Of a stretch of DNA of 64,000 nucleotides, positions 22,438 to 34,357 are shown in pieces. The stretch is from Galdieria sulphuraria (Eukaryota > Rhodophyta > Bangiophyceae > Galdieriales > Galdieriaceae): NCBI RefSeq assembly GCF_000341285.1, contig NW_005178448.1:31612-95611 (forward strand), in the 5' to 3' direction. Both the position numbers and the translations under genes were made by a program. A model generated the notes under the pieces. That model made no database searches and was not told the DNA's origin. It saw only the letters and a list, made by a program, of their open reading frames with translations. How positions within the stretch are numbered: position 1 is the stretch's first letter; each line of letters begins with the position of its first letter.

Positions 22438-23073
22438 CTAATTCTCTGTCAGCAAACTTTGGTTGTTCTCGTCGAGCCATTTCTTATAGTTCTTCGCAAG
22501 CTGTGTTTCCTGAGACAATACTTTAGGAAACGGTCGTATATACATGCGTTAGAATGAGCATACCGTCCACTGTAAATAATTGAGTTTTGTATCACGGAAA
22601 GCTCTTTTGAAGTTATTTCCATATTTATGGAAAATATTGCTCAAGTACAATTTTTCACTATAATACAAAGAGAAACACAAAGCTTACCATTCATACCAAC
22701 GGAAACCTGCAACGACAACTTACCTTCGAGTCAATTGCTTGGGTTTTTTGGGAGCTTCTTGCTTGGATAGTTGTTCATAATATTCGATAAGCTCCGAATG
22801 TGTGTTATTATTCCAAGTCTTTCTAGATAGGCATTTGTTGGAGTCGTATGCAACGCCTAATCGTTCCAACTGTGCGGCTGCACGTTGTTTCGGTAACCAA
22901 AGTTGTTTCAACGCTGAAAAAGTTCAGAGTTTTATCAGGAAAGGAAAGACTAGTAACTTACCTGAGTCACATACAACTTTGTTACTTATTCTACCACTTC
23001 CAACTCTTGCTTGTACTTTACGAATTTTGGCTTTAGCGGACCTACCCAAGTATAGCTTTCCTTTCTTGCCCAT
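22438..23073 (-). CDS. NOP16: Nucleolar protein 16 (60S ribosome assembly)
   Basis: Four exons (22962-23073, 22724-22913, 22564-22657, 22438-22509; introns 48, 66 and 54 nt) give 155 aa. The start is highly basic (MGKKGKLYLGRSAKAKIRK). The core LKQLWLPKQRAAAQLERLGV then AYDSN matches the Nop16 block with the invariant Trp. The small 3' exons add the conserved end: a KYGNNFKRAFRD-type segment followed by TETQLAKNYKKWLDE. A reading that stops at 22720 would miss these last two exons. Nop16 is a nucleolar factor for early 60S subunit assembly. Confidence 0.8.
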
Positions 23074-23264
23074 ATCCACCGATGAATAATAATCATTTGA
23101 TAACAGACAGTTGTTGTTGGTCTATACAAGGGAAGTATCATATAGCAATTCAATAGAAAGAATGGTCGATTCTTGTCACTCTATAAACTTTTCTCAAAGT
23201 AAACAAACATGAAATTCTTTATAAATATTCCTTTCTCCACCCATTCTTCATTTTCTGGTGAAGA

Positions 23265-23630
23265 ATGATTCATACGAGAAAAGAGGGTTGTCCACAAGTA
23301 CTGTCACCTCCTCTATACTTATCGTTTTTGATCGTCAGTGGCTTATGTATATTTACAGCGGTAACCTGTGTACAAGTGGATATGGGAGTGGTGTTGGAAT
23401 GGTTTCGAATGCTTGCTCTAGCCATATTTCGTACTCCTACTATGTTGTATGTGGCTTGTTTTATGGCTTGGAGCGCTCACTTGGTGGAAGCTGTTGTGGC
23501 TTATCGAATATGCATACAGTTAGGAGGTGGAAGAGATATGTGGAAGTGGACTATCCAAACTTTTTGTATAGGATATCCTTCCCTTCGTTTGTTGCAAATA
23601 GAACAAAGGAAACGAAAGAGAAACACCTAA
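23265..23630 (+). CDS. TMEM254-like (DUF4499) membrane protein
   Basis: A single exon of 121 aa starting at an ATG. Three hydrophobic helices are visible. The C-terminal half fits the DUF4499 pattern: HLVEAVVAYRICIQLGGG, then WTIQTFCIGYPSLRLL and a basic KRKRN tail. The molecular role of the family is unknown. The longer overlapping frame starting at 23258 is a shadow. Confidence 0.65.
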   Translation: MIHTRKEGCPQVLSPPLYLSFLIVSGLCIFTAVTCVQVDMGVVLEWFRMLALAIFRTPTMLYVACFMAWSAHLVEAVVAYRICIQLGGGRDMWKWTIQTFCIGYPSLRLLQIEQRKRKRNT

Positions 23631-23689
23631 GTCACCACCTGGGTGATTTATTTTGCTGGAGTTTTGGAAATGGGGAGGTGCTGAATATA

Positions 23690-23694
<5 letters not shown>

Positions 23695-23721
<27 letters not shown>
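23695..23721. repeat. (AT)n microsatellite
   Basis: About 13 AT dinucleotides in the 3' region between the TMEM254-like gene and the next minus-strand gene. Confidence 0.95.
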
Positions 23722-23928
23722 CGATGATGTATGTGTGTCGATATAAGTATACAACCACGATTCAAACCATAATACTGTCTCGCAAAAATGAAAACCTTCT
23801 CAAAAGTAAAGGCCGTTTGGTATCGGTGTCACATAAATTTCCTGTCGCGAGTTATAACCCAACCGCAACGTTAGTTTTCTATTGGAATCAAAAACAATCT
23901 TTTGTTGAACGCCGATGGAACCAAGAAC

Positions 23929-24519
23929 CTAGCACTTTTTTAGACAAAGAGATCTCAATCCACTCCTCACTCGTATTACCCGTTGGTTGCTTTTCCTTGA
24001 ACTTTTCAGATTGCCGTTGATATATAGTTTAGTTAGTTGTTCTTTACCAAAAGAGGCAACAATTTTATCTGCCTCGAAGCCATAATAATCGTTAGGAACG
24101 GTTGAACGATAAGGACATACATAGGAGGCTGCCTTTGCCTATTTCAATGTTAGAAAAGAAACGAAATATTGAGACTCAATACTGACGAAGAAAAAACCCT
24201 CGTTTCCTAGTTGAAATAGACGTGCACGGAGAGAAAACTTGGCTTGAGAAGAGAAAGGCTTCAGTGTAACGGAAAACCGAAGAGGAATTCGTTCTTCCTC
24301 GGACTTTACATTCCATACTTGAAAGAACGTAATATCTGGTCGATAAAGATCATAATCCCAAGGACAAAAGTGGTCGCTTAAGTAGTTGAGAACTTGCTTT
24401 AACTTGGGAGTTTTTTTCTTGGTTGTTTCTCGTTCTTCCTCAAATTTCGGTAATATTCGGAACTCGCTTGGAGGCCTTGGTTGCAATTTCAACTGCTGGT
24501 TGGAAGAGCGAGAAAACAT
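23929..24519 (-). CDS. Hypothetical protein, two exons
   Basis: Exons 24187-24519 and 23929-24138 join in frame across a 48-nt GT-AG intron (donor gtcagt, acceptor aaatag) to give 180 aa. Without splicing the first exon stops inside the intron. Contents include LNYLSDHFCPWDYDLYRPDI and a second half around YVCPYRSTVPNDYYGFEADK. A weak resemblance to plastid DUF2358 proteins (a short Asp-Tyr/Tyr-x-x-Asp-Ile core) was considered but cannot be confirmed. A longer N-terminus from an upstream exon is possible. Confidence 0.5.
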
Positions 24520-25155
24520 AAGTGATGGTAGTTTTTCCAAAGTCACAAACCAAAGTCAGTGAAAAGAGCGCACCCAATTTGTGTGGATTTCAATTTCTAT
24601 GAGATTACTTATCATTTCCTACAACCTTCTTCTGTCGCATGTTTGTATAGGATGGGAAATTTTCCTTCAAGTCGGATGGATTGGATAATAACACTTACAA
24701 CGTGGAATATTCGGTGCATAACTATTCCAGGTTGAAGAGCTTTCTTTGTCTTGTAAAAGAACAATAGTTGCTTCCATAGAAATAAAGGTGGACTTTTCCA
24801 ATTCCGAATATCCAAAAGGATTTGCTTAATGGAGTTCCAACTCTCATTAGGAAAAGACTTTTGATGGTATCCTTTTGATAAGGTTATTGGGAATCATGAG
24901 TTGATCATATTGAGGGGGAGCTTCCTTCTAAGAAGTAAAGTTATGGACTGTTGCAGTGTATGTGGTTCATTTTCTAACACTTTGACTTGCAAAAAGTCCA
25001 CGATTTTTTATATGAGCAAACTTTCATAGAAAATACAAACTACATTAATTTTTTATCCAAATAATACAAATGAAATTTCACAAGAACGGATAGCAAACTT
25101 GTTTGCTTCCATAATTCCATCTCCTTTATACACACTCTTATATACAGACAACTTA
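24520..25155. other. Ambiguous region with short open frames on both strands
   Basis: About 630 bp. On the minus strand there is an open piece around 24690-24850 (with SWNSIKQILLDIRNW) ending at a good gtaagt donor. A second minus-strand frame starts at an ATG there. On the plus strand an open piece runs from about 24652. None has a complete start, splice set and stop that I can defend. A small gene is likely here. Confidence 0.3.
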
Positions 25156-25959
25156 TTACACTTCCATTCCTACCGCCTTGGCAGCATCCAATAATAATCT
25201 AAACTTGTACTCGGTCTGCCGTCTGATACTCTTAGTATCTTTTCTCCGCCTGCAGAAAGGACGAGCTGTATCCTTCTTGAAAATGGAACTCCACTTGTTT
25301 GCCTTGCCCCGATAACGTTGGGTCCATACAGAAGACTCTTTCCGAAAAGAGCCTCGCTCTTCTGCAGGAAGTGAGTCTGCATCCAACTCAATAAGTACAG
25401 GGGAGCCTTCCAACTCGTTGTCACTTTCTGAATACAAACCCGACAAGAACCAACAACTTCTCTTTTCGTCATCATCTATAGAATGGTCTCTTCTTACAGT
25501 CATGCAACTTGTGTTCTGAGTACCTTGCTCGTCTATGACCTTTTTGTTTACTTCGTTCTCTTCCTTAGTCACCACCACTCTGTTCCGACAACTGTTTCTA
25601 AAAGACTTGGAGGCCGCATAAGCAATAGCTGCAGCAGTTGGGGTTTTCAAGAAAGCCTCATATTTGGAAGTTTCTGATTCTCCATCTTGCACTGTAGAGG
25701 AGCCTTGGTAGGGAAAATAGTGACTTTGAACTTGGGATTTAATACTGGTCAGTCGATGGGCCCTTGCTTGCTTATGTGTAACTTTCTCTATCAAACGAGT
25801 AGTTACCGGTGGCGAAGCTTGTTTTCCATCTATATACAACTTTCCTTTTTTCCAACGCACCCCACAAGCGTTACATAGAGTTTTAGGTCCCTTTGGTCCA
25901 CTTCTCCACAAAGGAGTATCCGTTACTCCACAAACAACACAACGGAGACGTTCTATCAT
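25156..25959 (-). CDS. GATA-type zinc-finger transcription factor
   Basis: An intronless 267-aa frame. A single GATA finger lies at the very N-terminus with spacing C-x2-C-x18-C-x2-C ([12 protein letters not shown] ... [12 protein letters not shown]), the plant-like loop length. The rest is Ser/Lys/Arg-rich, with a basic segment [17 protein letters not shown] near the C-terminus that could be a nuclear signal. GATA factors bind WGATAR-like sites. Targets are unknown. Confidence 0.85.
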   Translation of the reverse strand: MIERLRCVVCGVTDTPLWRSGPKGPKTLCNACGVRWKKGKLYIDGKQASPPVTTRLIEKVTHKQARAHRLTSIKSQVQSHYFPYQGSSTVQDGESETSKYEAFLKTPTAAAIAYAASKSFRNSCRNRVVVTKEENEVNKKVIDEQGTQNTSCMTVRRDHSIDDDEKRSCWFLSGLYSESDNELEGSPVLIELDADSLPAEERGSFRKESSVWTQRYRGKANKWSSIFKKDTARPFCRRRKDTKSIRRQTEYKFRLLLDAAKAVGMEV

Positions 25960-26092
25960 TAGTTTTCAAGTCTTCACAGTCATTGTGGGTCAAGGCCCTT
26001 GTTCCTTTGGGTTGAACACACACTCACACACAACACTGGTTCACCAACCATAACCCTTTTTCCACATCATCATCCATCCATAAAGATAGCCA

Positions 26093-26870
26093 ATGGGTTC
26101 TCTTGGTATTGTTACCAACGACCCTTCTCCGTATTCTGTACATGTACGTTTGTTCTTGCTTGCAATAAGTTATTGACGAGTTTTAGTTTCATCTGACAGG
26201 TTTTGGTCGCTTCCATCGGGTTTCACAAAACCCGACAGAGTTTCTTGTAAAACAGTTTGTTTCTTTTTGTGAAGAAAGAAGGGGACTTCACGAAGCAGCT
26301 AGGGTCGTTACTACGACAGTTGCAACGACTAGTGTAAAAGGTGCCCAACAAGCGCTGGATGAAGTATATGGCAAGTTGCACCGGGACAAGAGCGTTCGTA
26401 ACGTTATCATCCATTGTGGAGTGGATGCTTCTGCCAATTGTTTTCGACTCGAAGAAAGAGCTTACAACGGTAAGTAGGCAAGTGGTTTCCCAGATGGACT
26501 AACAAATAGTGGAACAGAAGCTTCCTTCAGTTGTCCAGATGAAAGTGGTTGGCAACCAAAAGTTGTCCCTATTGATGATACCAAACCAGTGGATTCTTTT
26601 CTAGTTACTAGCATCAACATTCGGCAAGCAGTAGAGGAACTTGAAAAGAAGGGATTTCACGTCAAGAGTTCGGAGGATGCTGGGAGGTTTCTTTGTAATT
26701 GGATATATTACCAGTCGCTGACAAGAGCACAATGTGAATTTTCTGTTAAAGTAGTTTTTGTACATTTTCCACCTATTCAAGACTCGCAAGAAATACAAAG
26801 TTATTGTGAGTTTTTGTTACAATTGTTAAACGTGATTACTACTCACGAGCTGTCATCCATCGATGAATAA
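26093..26870 (+). CDS. Pyroglutamyl-peptidase I (peptidase C15)
   Basis: Three exons (26093-26143, 26187-26469, 26518-26870; introns 43 and 48 nt) give 228 aa. The N-terminal glycine motif LTGFGRFHRV is followed by QNPTEFL. The catalytic Glu lies in the NCFRLEERAYNEASF region, the catalytic Cys in SEDAGRFLCNWIYYQSL and the His in VVFVHFPPI. The acceptor at 26517 was chosen because it restores YNEASFSCPDESGW, a block conserved in plant homologues. The enzyme removes N-terminal pyroglutamate from peptides in the cytosol. Confidence 0.85.
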
Positions 26871-26989
26871 ACAATAGTTGTGAAGCCTTTTCTTTTGGGT
26901 TGTTTTGCTGTCCCGTAGAAAGGAATGGAATGTGATTTCGTTTTCGTGATTTTATCGATTGGGCATGGTGGATCAGTCTTAAGTTGGCC

Positions 26990-27696
26990 ATGGATATGGT
27001 AGAAACTGTCCTTCCGAGAGCTACTAAAGTTCGTATTGCTGGGAATAACCGTACAAGACCGTAAGAAGAATTTATTTATGAACAAACCAGCTGAAAGAAC
27101 AATAGGAGTCTTGTGGGTCAACTTGGATACATCAAGTCTGGACAAAGCCTTGGTGGTTGGCATGAAGTAGTGTTAGAAGTAAGTCACCTTTCGTTTTGTG
27201 TTAAAGTATTTTTCAATATGGCTGAAAGGATGGAGAAGAACTGAGAGTACAACGCAACGCATTGGAAGTTGTTTATGACGAACAAGGCTTTCCAATCACG
27301 GTGGATGTTCCTCCCGAACCAAAAAGTTCTCAAACAAATAACTACAGGGGCACTGGGAGAGATGAAAACTCGAGACTTTCGCACGACGGTTCAACTCAAG
27401 AAGACGATGTTTCCAATATTAGACTCCGCCAAAGGAAACCTGTAAAGTTGGAAAAGAAAAAGAGGAAACGACCTAAAGTTGCTGCTTGTTTAAGTCGCTT
27501 GAACCTATCATCACTTCGACGCTATCGTAAAGCTTTCAACTTGAAAGTTGGTAAGGATTGTAGTAAAACCGAGCTTTTATTGGCTGTGAAACAACACTTC
27601 TCGGAAAATGACGTCGATGAAAGCTCTACTATTTTGGAGTTTATTAACAAAATATGTAAAGAAGAGGATGGAGTGGATGAGATATCGGACAAGTGA
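26990..27696 (+). CDS. SAP30/Sin3-binding-domain protein
   Basis: Three exons (26990-27060, 27106-27178, 27229-27696; introns 45 and 50 nt) give 203 aa. The C-terminal block NLSSLRRYRKAFNLKVG, then KTELLLAVKQHF and a DESSTILEFI end, fits the SAP30 Sin3-binding domain. The N-terminal half (RIAGNNRTRPSLVGQLGYIK and GGWHEVVLEDGEELRVQRN) resembles the conserved start of plant SAP30-like proteins. A basic KKKRKRPK stretch suggests nuclear import. SAP30 proteins tie Sin3-histone deacetylase complexes together. Confidence 0.72.
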
Positions 27697-27798
27697 CCAA
27701 CAAGTGAAAGAAACAACAACAACTTTCTAACGAGATTATAGTTGACTGCAATTGTCGATAAATAAAATTGATATTATTCGGTTTGTATGTTTTGTGTC

Positions 27799-29665
27799 AT
27801 GAGTAGAAGACAATTAAGACGTCTGGAAAGAGAGTTGAAAGCTGTTTCGTTAAAACCTGAACAGGGAGAAGAAGAACAGCAAGTGAGTGCATTTGAAGAA
27901 CCAGAGCTCTTTCAGTCTGTCAAAAGTCCCTTTTTACTGTTGCAGTCTTCCGTAAGTGACGTACCAACAGAAGCCCTTTCAGAAGACGAGTCGGAAGAAG
28001 ACCAAATAGGGTCCAACCAGAAGCCAAAAAATAGTAAAAGTTTTGCGCCAAATAATGATGTGAAGAAAAAGAGAAGAAATAGGAAAAACAAGAAGAAAAC
28101 AGTTTCACAAGACTGGGATGAAAACCTAACTCAGAAGGAACCTGCCCAGAGCCAAACAAAGGAGCAAGTCATAGGAACGGATTTACCGAAAGTGTTTTGG
28201 GTGGATGCTTCTCTTCTCCACTCCAAGCACGAAATTAGGAAACTTTTCGGAAGTAGTATTGACGATTCAAGTGACAAGAAACAAGGACGTGGAAGAATGG
28301 CTGAAATGGGAGTCCGCTCACGACTTGTACGAAGCAACTTTTCTGCAAAGCGCAAGTCACTTTTGATTTCACCTGGAAGGGACTGGCTGGGAACACCCGA
28401 AGACATTAGACTTACTTTGGTTGAAGAAGATTTATCTGGATGTAAATGGTTCAGATATGACTTTGAAGGAATTTTTGTATCCACTAGAAATGACTTTGAG
28501 AATATTGTAGAAATTGGAGATCCTTCTCTTTTGGTAGATTTTGTGAGTAGACATCCCTACCATGTAGAAGCACTCGTTCGACTATCTGAGAGTTATGCGT
28601 TGATGGGAGAACCAGAACGTTCCGTCAATCTGTTGGAAAGAGCAATCTATATTTTAGAAGGTGCTTGGCCTGCAAACTTCAAACCTTTTCGTGGCACTTG
28701 TCGTTTGAAGTTTGAACAAGGCTCTAATTATCTTTTATTTGTGGTAAGGAAGGTGTTGGTTATATCGTCTTGTTATGATTATTGTAGGTATTGTTTCGTT
28801 ATTCACACGCTCTTATTCGAAGAGGACTTTATCAGACCAGTTTACAAGTAGTAAAACTTCTTTACAACTTGGACTGGGAACATGATCCTATGGTGAGTAC
28901 TTTTTAGTTGTTGAAAAGTCAATTGACTCCGAAACTCAGGGTGCTCTGTTGTATATGGACACTGTATCTATTTTAGCTCGTGATTACATATTTGTCATAA
29001 GCTCGTATGAAAATACACATCATTTGAAACTGGAGTTGTTACCTAATTACAAACTGAATTATGCTTTGGCTAAGTTCCTTTTAGGGCATGATGATGCCAA
29101 CAAAAAGTTGTTGGATGCTATCTTAACTTTTCCAGAGACGGTTTTGATGATGTTGGAAGCCTGGAAGCTTGAGATGAGTGAAACATTTCTATACAGTTTA
29201 GGAAGCTTTTCACAACGTAAAAACAAACTTTCAGCTTCCATGGTGAGCATGCTGGATAAAATTTCCAAAGTCTTTATATCTTTAGCCGAACCAGCGTGGA
29301 ATTCTATACAAATCAGGAATTGGTTTTTGGAATGTGTAATGACCGCCTGTTCTTTAATTGATCAAGATACTATAAGTGTGGAGCAGCACGAGAAGAATGA
29401 TTTTTGTTTAATTGATGCCCAACTTTTTTCCCAAGTTAGTATTGCAGACTTTGCTCATGATACTTCTAGTCTTCCAGCCAATCTCATACAACAACAGCAT
29501 CCCATCGGAATAGCAGAAGAAGAGACTTTCACAGAAGAGGAGAGTTATGGTTCCCTTTGGAGAATTTTAGTGGAAAATCTGTTGGGCAATCCTTCTCGTG
29601 GTAATGCAAATGACGCTTCGAATATGACACATGAAGACCATAATAGTGGGGAACAACAAGATTAG
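27799..29665 (+). CDS. TCF25: TCF25/Rqc1 ribosome quality-control protein
   Basis: Three exons (27799-28743, 28788-28892, 28940-29665; introns 44 and 47 nt) give 591 aa. The start MSRRQLRRLERE is the classical TCF25 N-terminus, which favours the ATG at 27799 over 27787. A Lys/Arg-rich NKKKT region follows, then the helical core with HPYHVEALVRLSESYALMGE, ALLYMDTVSILARDY and PNYKLNYALAKFLL. The family member Rqc1 works with Ltn1 on stalled 60S subunits and directs ubiquitin-chain type on nascent chains. Confidence 0.85.
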
Positions 29666-29751
29666 AATGATTATGATGATACTGAACAAGGTCAAAGCCA
29701 TGTGTAACTTTATGTTGGACATATTTGTCAATAATAGATACTTTATGGAAA

Positions 29752-30748
29752 TTACAGTTGCTTTGCACGTTGAACGGCCTCCTGAATGGCATGGATAATA
29801 GCTGTCCTGAAGTGTCCACTTTCAAGTGCTGCTGTGCCATAAACTGTTGTTCCAGCAGGAGATTCAACTTGATTGCGCAGTTGTGCAAAGTGCAAATCAT
29901 CCTTTTTGGCAAGTTTGGATGCTCCATAAACCATTTCCAACGCGAGACGATTGGCAACCTTTGTAGTTCATTATTTTGGACACGAGAATGATTCACATTC
30001 CTACCTTACGGTTTAATCCTTGCCGCACAGCACCATCTGCAAGTGCTTCCAAAAACATATAGACGAAAGCTGGACCACTTCCACATAAAGCAGTGACAGC
30101 CTCCATACAGTTTTCGTCTACTTGTTCCAGTTGGCCAACCAACGAAAACAATTTCACTACTCTATCTATATCCTTTGGATCAACATGTCTATCTGCACAA
30201 TACGCACCGGCAACGTGTCCAACTGCAACAGGAAGGTTGGGCATCACTCTCAGCACGCGGACTCTATTACTTTCTCCGAGTTGAGAAGCGATTTGTTCAC
30301 AAGTCTTTCCAGCTGCGATACTAACAAACAACTTCTGATATAACACTTCACTGTTTACACTCTCTCTAAGTTGTCTTAAAACAGGATCAAGGCTCTGAGG
30401 TTTTACTGCCAGGAAGATCATGTCACAACTTTCCACCAAGTGTCGATTATCACTTGAAATATGACCAACACCCAGTTGCTTAGCGTTGTCTGCACTCAAC
30501 TGTGTTCTAGTAGTGGCGTGGATAAGATCACCAGGTATTCCAGCCGCAATAAAGCCTCTTATGATAGCACCTGCCATGTGACCACAACCTATAAAGCCAA
30601 GTCTTTCTGTAAAATTGTCTTGCAGACGAGCACTGCAGATGGAAACAGTTCGTTTCTTCTTGCTATCAAAAATATCTTTTCGGTTATGAGGAACCAACCA
30701 AGGTAAGTGTCGAAATGCTGTTCCTGTAAAACAAGCAACCAACACCAT
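29752..30748 (-). CDS. proC: Pyrroline-5-carboxylate reductase
   Basis: Two exons (30005-30748, 29752-29958; 46-nt intron) give 316 aa. The start at 30748 gives a basic transit-like leader; an ATG at 30814 would add residues encoded by a TC microsatellite and is less likely. The NADPH-binding motif is LGFIGCGHMAGAIIRGFI. The signature VTALCGSGPAFVYMFLEAL and the C-terminal QVESPAGTTVYGTAALESG block complete the enzyme. It makes proline from pyrroline-5-carboxylate with NAD(P)H. Confidence 0.9.
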
Positions 30749-30770
30749 TCTTCCTCCCACAAAGTTAATA

Positions 30771-30789
30771 TCTCTCTCTCTCTCTCTCT
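30771..30789. repeat. (TC)n microsatellite at the 5' end of the P5C reductase gene
   Basis: A run of TC dinucleotides upstream of the preferred start, probably in the 5' untranslated region. Confidence 0.9.
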
Positions 30790-30975
30790 TTTCTTCAAAC
30801 AACAGACAATCCATTTACACTCTCCTTTTTATATCACCAAACAATAGTCAACTCTTTGTGAGTCACAATGGTAAATAGAATGAATGAATATGTTCACCTA
30901 GTTCATCATCTCATTGTCGACAACTCTTTCCGAGAATATATATATATCAATTGTCTTTAGTTGGCGACGAGAGAA

Positions 30976-32307
30976 TCAACATAAACTTGCTGATTGAGTA
31001 TTTGGTTGAAAGACAAGCCAATATTTTCCATTAGGCAATATAACCATGATTAAACCCATCGAATGTTCCATTGCAGGTGAAGCTGCTCTTATCTTGCTCC
31101 CTTTATACATAATGGGCACATCTTCAAAAGATAAACAGGATACTATGGCCCATTTCACTCTATTTTGTTGAACCTTTTGTCATTCAGATAAGATATACGA
31201 CTTGGAAAAGTAAACAACTACTGAATACCTCACTTTGTATGGACTCACAAAAAGCTTTCGTCACATGACATCCAATGAAACCTTGCCATTGTTGATGCTG
31301 TATATTCTCTTCTGTCCATAAAGAATCATCTCGAAAATATTCCTTTGAATACATTTCTTCCAAGTGAGGACAAATATAGTCACATGATAATTCACTTTGC
31401 ATATCCATCAGAGCAGGACATTGAGCAACGATGGCTCCCATCCACTGAACCAAAAATTCCATCTCTGAATGTATATCTTCTTCGGTTGTTGCTTGTCCAT
31501 TTTGAATATAACTGGACCAACGAACAAACCAATTATGAATCAAAGGAACACGTTGCCCTTCAAGAAATAAAGTGGTAGGTTCAACGGATAGCTTTTGACA
31601 GCCTTGTAAAGGAACTTGATCCAAAGGAATAGAACAACTGATGGCCATATCGACAGGTTGGGCTGTTTTCTTCAAACACCTAACTCCTATATAACACAAA
31701 CGACACTAATAGAATATGCCCACTCTTACCACTCTAAACGACTTCTTAGAGTATTTTGCTTGCCAGTTGCAAGACGATGAAGATCAATCTGAAGCAAACA
31801 ATCAGTATTCAAAAGACAAGAAGGAACAAACGTACTTGGATATGAAAATATTCAGACTTTCCTTTTAGGTTAAGTTTGGAGCCAACCAACCCAAATTGTT
31901 CGTAGCTTTCTTTATCTAGTACTAAATGTAAGAATCCATCTGGTGTCACACACATATTGTTGGTACGATCTACAGCACTGTGTAATAACATAATGCCTTT
32001 AAGACTACTCTTTCGTTCTACACCGTTTACTATCCATATCAGTCACAAGTTAGATAAAATAGTTACCTTTTCCAGGAAATCCAAATGCTTTCAATGTCTC
32101 AAGTTGTATGATACTTTCTAAAGGCAACTTACATACATAAAATAACACGGGAATATCTGTCGAAGTAAAAGTTGAGGACTGAGTAGGAAGGACTCGAACA
32201 ACATCCAACTGTTTACAAAAGAACAGTCTTTCTATCAAATCCTCTGGAAGGTTCTCTCTGCAAGATACTGCAACTTTAGGTCTCACTTGACTCGGCACAC
32301 GCAACAT
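30976..32307 (-). CDS. RPP40: RNase P/MRP protein subunit p40 (RPP40)
   Basis: Five exons (32067-32307, 31836-32017, 31730-31788, 31229-31679, 30976-31173; introns 49, 47, 50 and 55 nt) join in frame to 376 aa, close to the 363 aa of the human protein. Matching landmarks are MLLHSAVDR, GFLHLVLDKESYEQFGL, the Trp-rich middle and the end block SMGLIMVILPNGKYWLVFQP. RPP40 is a protein subunit of nuclear RNase P, which matures tRNA 5' ends. Exon junctions were placed by phase; the 59-nt third exon is supported only by phase and splice sites. Confidence 0.75.
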
Positions 32308-32441
32308 GGCAAAGGATTGTGGATTGGAACGAATTAAACAAGCATTTAAAAACAGAGTTGCACAAATGTTACTTGAAGAACATAGCTATTGTGTAATTTT
32401 TGAAAATTATTTATGTGAATCCTTTATGATTCGAATAAACT

Positions 32442-33647
32442 TTAGATGGAAATGCTACCCAGAAACTCCTTTGCACCTTCTCCCTGTCCCCACAACGCTG
32501 CAGTAGCTGAATTGGCATACTTGCGAGAACTCTTTGATAAGAAAGCTCTTATCAAACCATAAGCTTGATTTACAGGCTTTTGGTAGTATGTACCGACTGC
32601 TTCACTCCTTTCTGCTGCAGTTACCAGAGCTTCTCCCACCAGTATAGCATTGAATCCTTCATCTCTTAATAGCCAGGCAACGGCAGGATCAGATATACCG
32701 CTTTCTGCCACTGAAACTATCTCAGGTGGTAATAGTTGACGTAGCTTTATGGCATGTTCCAAAGATACTTCAAAATTCTTCAAATTCCTGTTATTGATAC
32801 CTATGATCTTGGCGCCAGACTGAAGAGCTATATCAACTTCGTCTTCGTTGTGGACTTCCACTAATGCTTCAAGGCCTAAAGCGTAAGTTGCCTGCAACAA
32901 CTCCTTTGTTCGTTTGCCCAAAGCAGAAACAATAAGCAAGATTGCCGACGCTCCAGCTTCCGCTGCTTCGGCAATTTGAACCTTATCAATTATAAAGTCT
33001 TTACGAAGAATAGGAGCTGGTCCTGGATAGGTTTCTCGATATTGTTGTTGAGCCTTATATACTTTCCGCAAATCATCTAAAGTCCCTCCAAAACCTTCCA
33101 AATCTGTCAGCACTGAGATGGCACTGGCACCCCCTTCTTTGTATATTCTTGAGAGCCCTGCAGGATCACGAATACTTCCAATATGTCCTTTACTTGGAGA
33201 TTTGCGCTTTATCTCTGCAATAACTGAAAGAGTAAAATTGGGCTTCTTAAGAGCACAATAAAAGGTATCTTTAGGTTCAAAAGACCCTTCCATGGCTAAG
33301 CGACTCGTTATAGGATTGTCACTTGACTCATTTGCCAGTTTCTCCTTCAGTTGTTCAACTTCCACTGCTTTGCGTTTGAGAATAGACTGCAAAATGTCTT
33401 CTCCACTGTCACTGTTCGACATTTTCAAAACCAATGGACTTGTGTCTGAATAACGACCCAAGGAACGAAGTTTACCAAGCTTTTTCGAGTTGTCTATAAA
33501 AACACTATATCGTAAACTACTTGAAGAACGACAAAATGATATGTTGTGTTTCCGCCAGCGGTGATAACAACCGACAGCAGAAACATGTTGCGAAACAAAA
33601 CCAAGGCAGGTCAACATCTCTTCTTCTTCGTCAGAATCTCTTTTCAT
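32442..33647 (-). CDS. trpC: Indole-3-glycerol-phosphate synthase, plastid type
   Basis: A single exon of 401 aa. The TIM-barrel signatures are all present: VIAEIKRKSPSKG, GASAISVLTD, ILRKDFIIDKVQI, GASAILLIVSAL, GLEALVEVHN, IIGINNRNLKNFEV, SVAESGIS and AILVGEALV. The first about 85 residues are basic and Ser-rich, a plastid transit peptide. The in-frame ATG at 33617 gives a more typical transit start. An out-of-frame ATG at 33651 overlaps the first in-frame one and opens a six-codon upstream frame, so translation may begin at 33617. The enzyme closes the indole ring in tryptophan synthesis. Confidence 0.92.
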   Translation of the reverse strand: MKRDSDEEEEMLTCLGFVSQHVSAVGCYHRWRKHNISFCRSSSSLRYSVFIDNSKKLGKLRSLGRYSDTSPLVLKMSNSDSGEDILQSILKRKAVEVEQLKEKLANESSDNPITSRLAMEGSFEPKDTFYCALKKPNFTLSVIAEIKRKSPSKGHIGSIRDPAGLSRIYKEGGASAISVLTDLEGFGGTLDDLRKVYKAQQQYRETYPGPAPILRKDFIIDKVQIAEAAEAGASAILLIVSALGKRTKELLQATYALGLEALVEVHNEDEVDIALQSGAKIIGINNRNLKNFEVSLEHAIKLRQLLPPEIVSVAESGISDPAVAWLLRDEGFNAILVGEALVTAAERSEAVGTYYQKPVNQAYGLIRAFLSKSSRKYANSATAALWGQGEGAKEFLGSISI

Positions 33648-34357
33648 CCATGGAGAGTGTCCGATTGCCTATAAGCTCTTTCAACTTTTGATGAATGTAA
33701 AATTTTCTTCAAGGTTGCAATTGTTGAAACTTCCAATACTTGAAAATGGCTGTTATATTCTGGTTATGATGGTGTTTATTTCAAGTCGTCTAGTTGTCAC
33801 TTTGGATGAGATGTGTATCTTAGAATGAAAATTGATACTAGTGACAACAAAGTCAAAAGGAACAATTAAGAAACACAATCAATTTATACAGAGTCATTAT
33901 AGCAAGAGACTTTGAACCGGTTGGGTTCTACAAATTCTTCATGCTTCATAAGAAACTCAATTTTACCTTATTTCATACTCTTCGTTAACTGCATGGCCAT
34001 GAGGTTGATCATGTTCCTGGGACAGTCTATGTGTAATCATATTACTGTATTGCAGCAAAGAAAACAACCTTTTACGGGACCTTTCACAACAATAGAAAAT
34101 AATAGGTTATCAACAACAGCCGTTCTCTAAAAAAGATATATCAGAGGAATACATGACAGGCAACTTTTCTGTAGCTATTAGAGACAATGCTGTATCTCTA
34201 TTTTCTTCTGTTGGCTGAAAAAGGGAATCAATTTGTTTCAAAATTGTAAACAAAACCTTTATGTCATTTTAAACAAATAATAATTCTTCAGCATTTCACA
34301 AGAGTCGATAATCATGTTCCGTTAGAAACATAAAACGAAATAGTTGCCTATTCGTAT
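33648..34357. other. Intergenic, no gene seen
   Basis: About 700 bp upstream of the indole-glycerol-phosphate synthase gene and downstream of the SPC24 gene, A/T-rich, with only shadow ORFs. Confidence 0.4.

Noticed and set aside
22369-22720. Possible noncoding RNA between the small acidic gene and NOP16
   Set aside because: The region is explained by two further NOP16 exons with conserved residues.
23258-23746. 162-codon plus-strand frame over the TMEM254-like gene
   Set aside because: It is out of frame with the recognised DUF4499 motifs, lacks an ATG at its start and runs into the AT repeat.
32306-32506. Plus-strand 66-codon frame starting at the RPP40 start codon
   Set aside because: It runs antisense into the indole-glycerol-phosphate synthase gene and has no motif; most likely a shadow.
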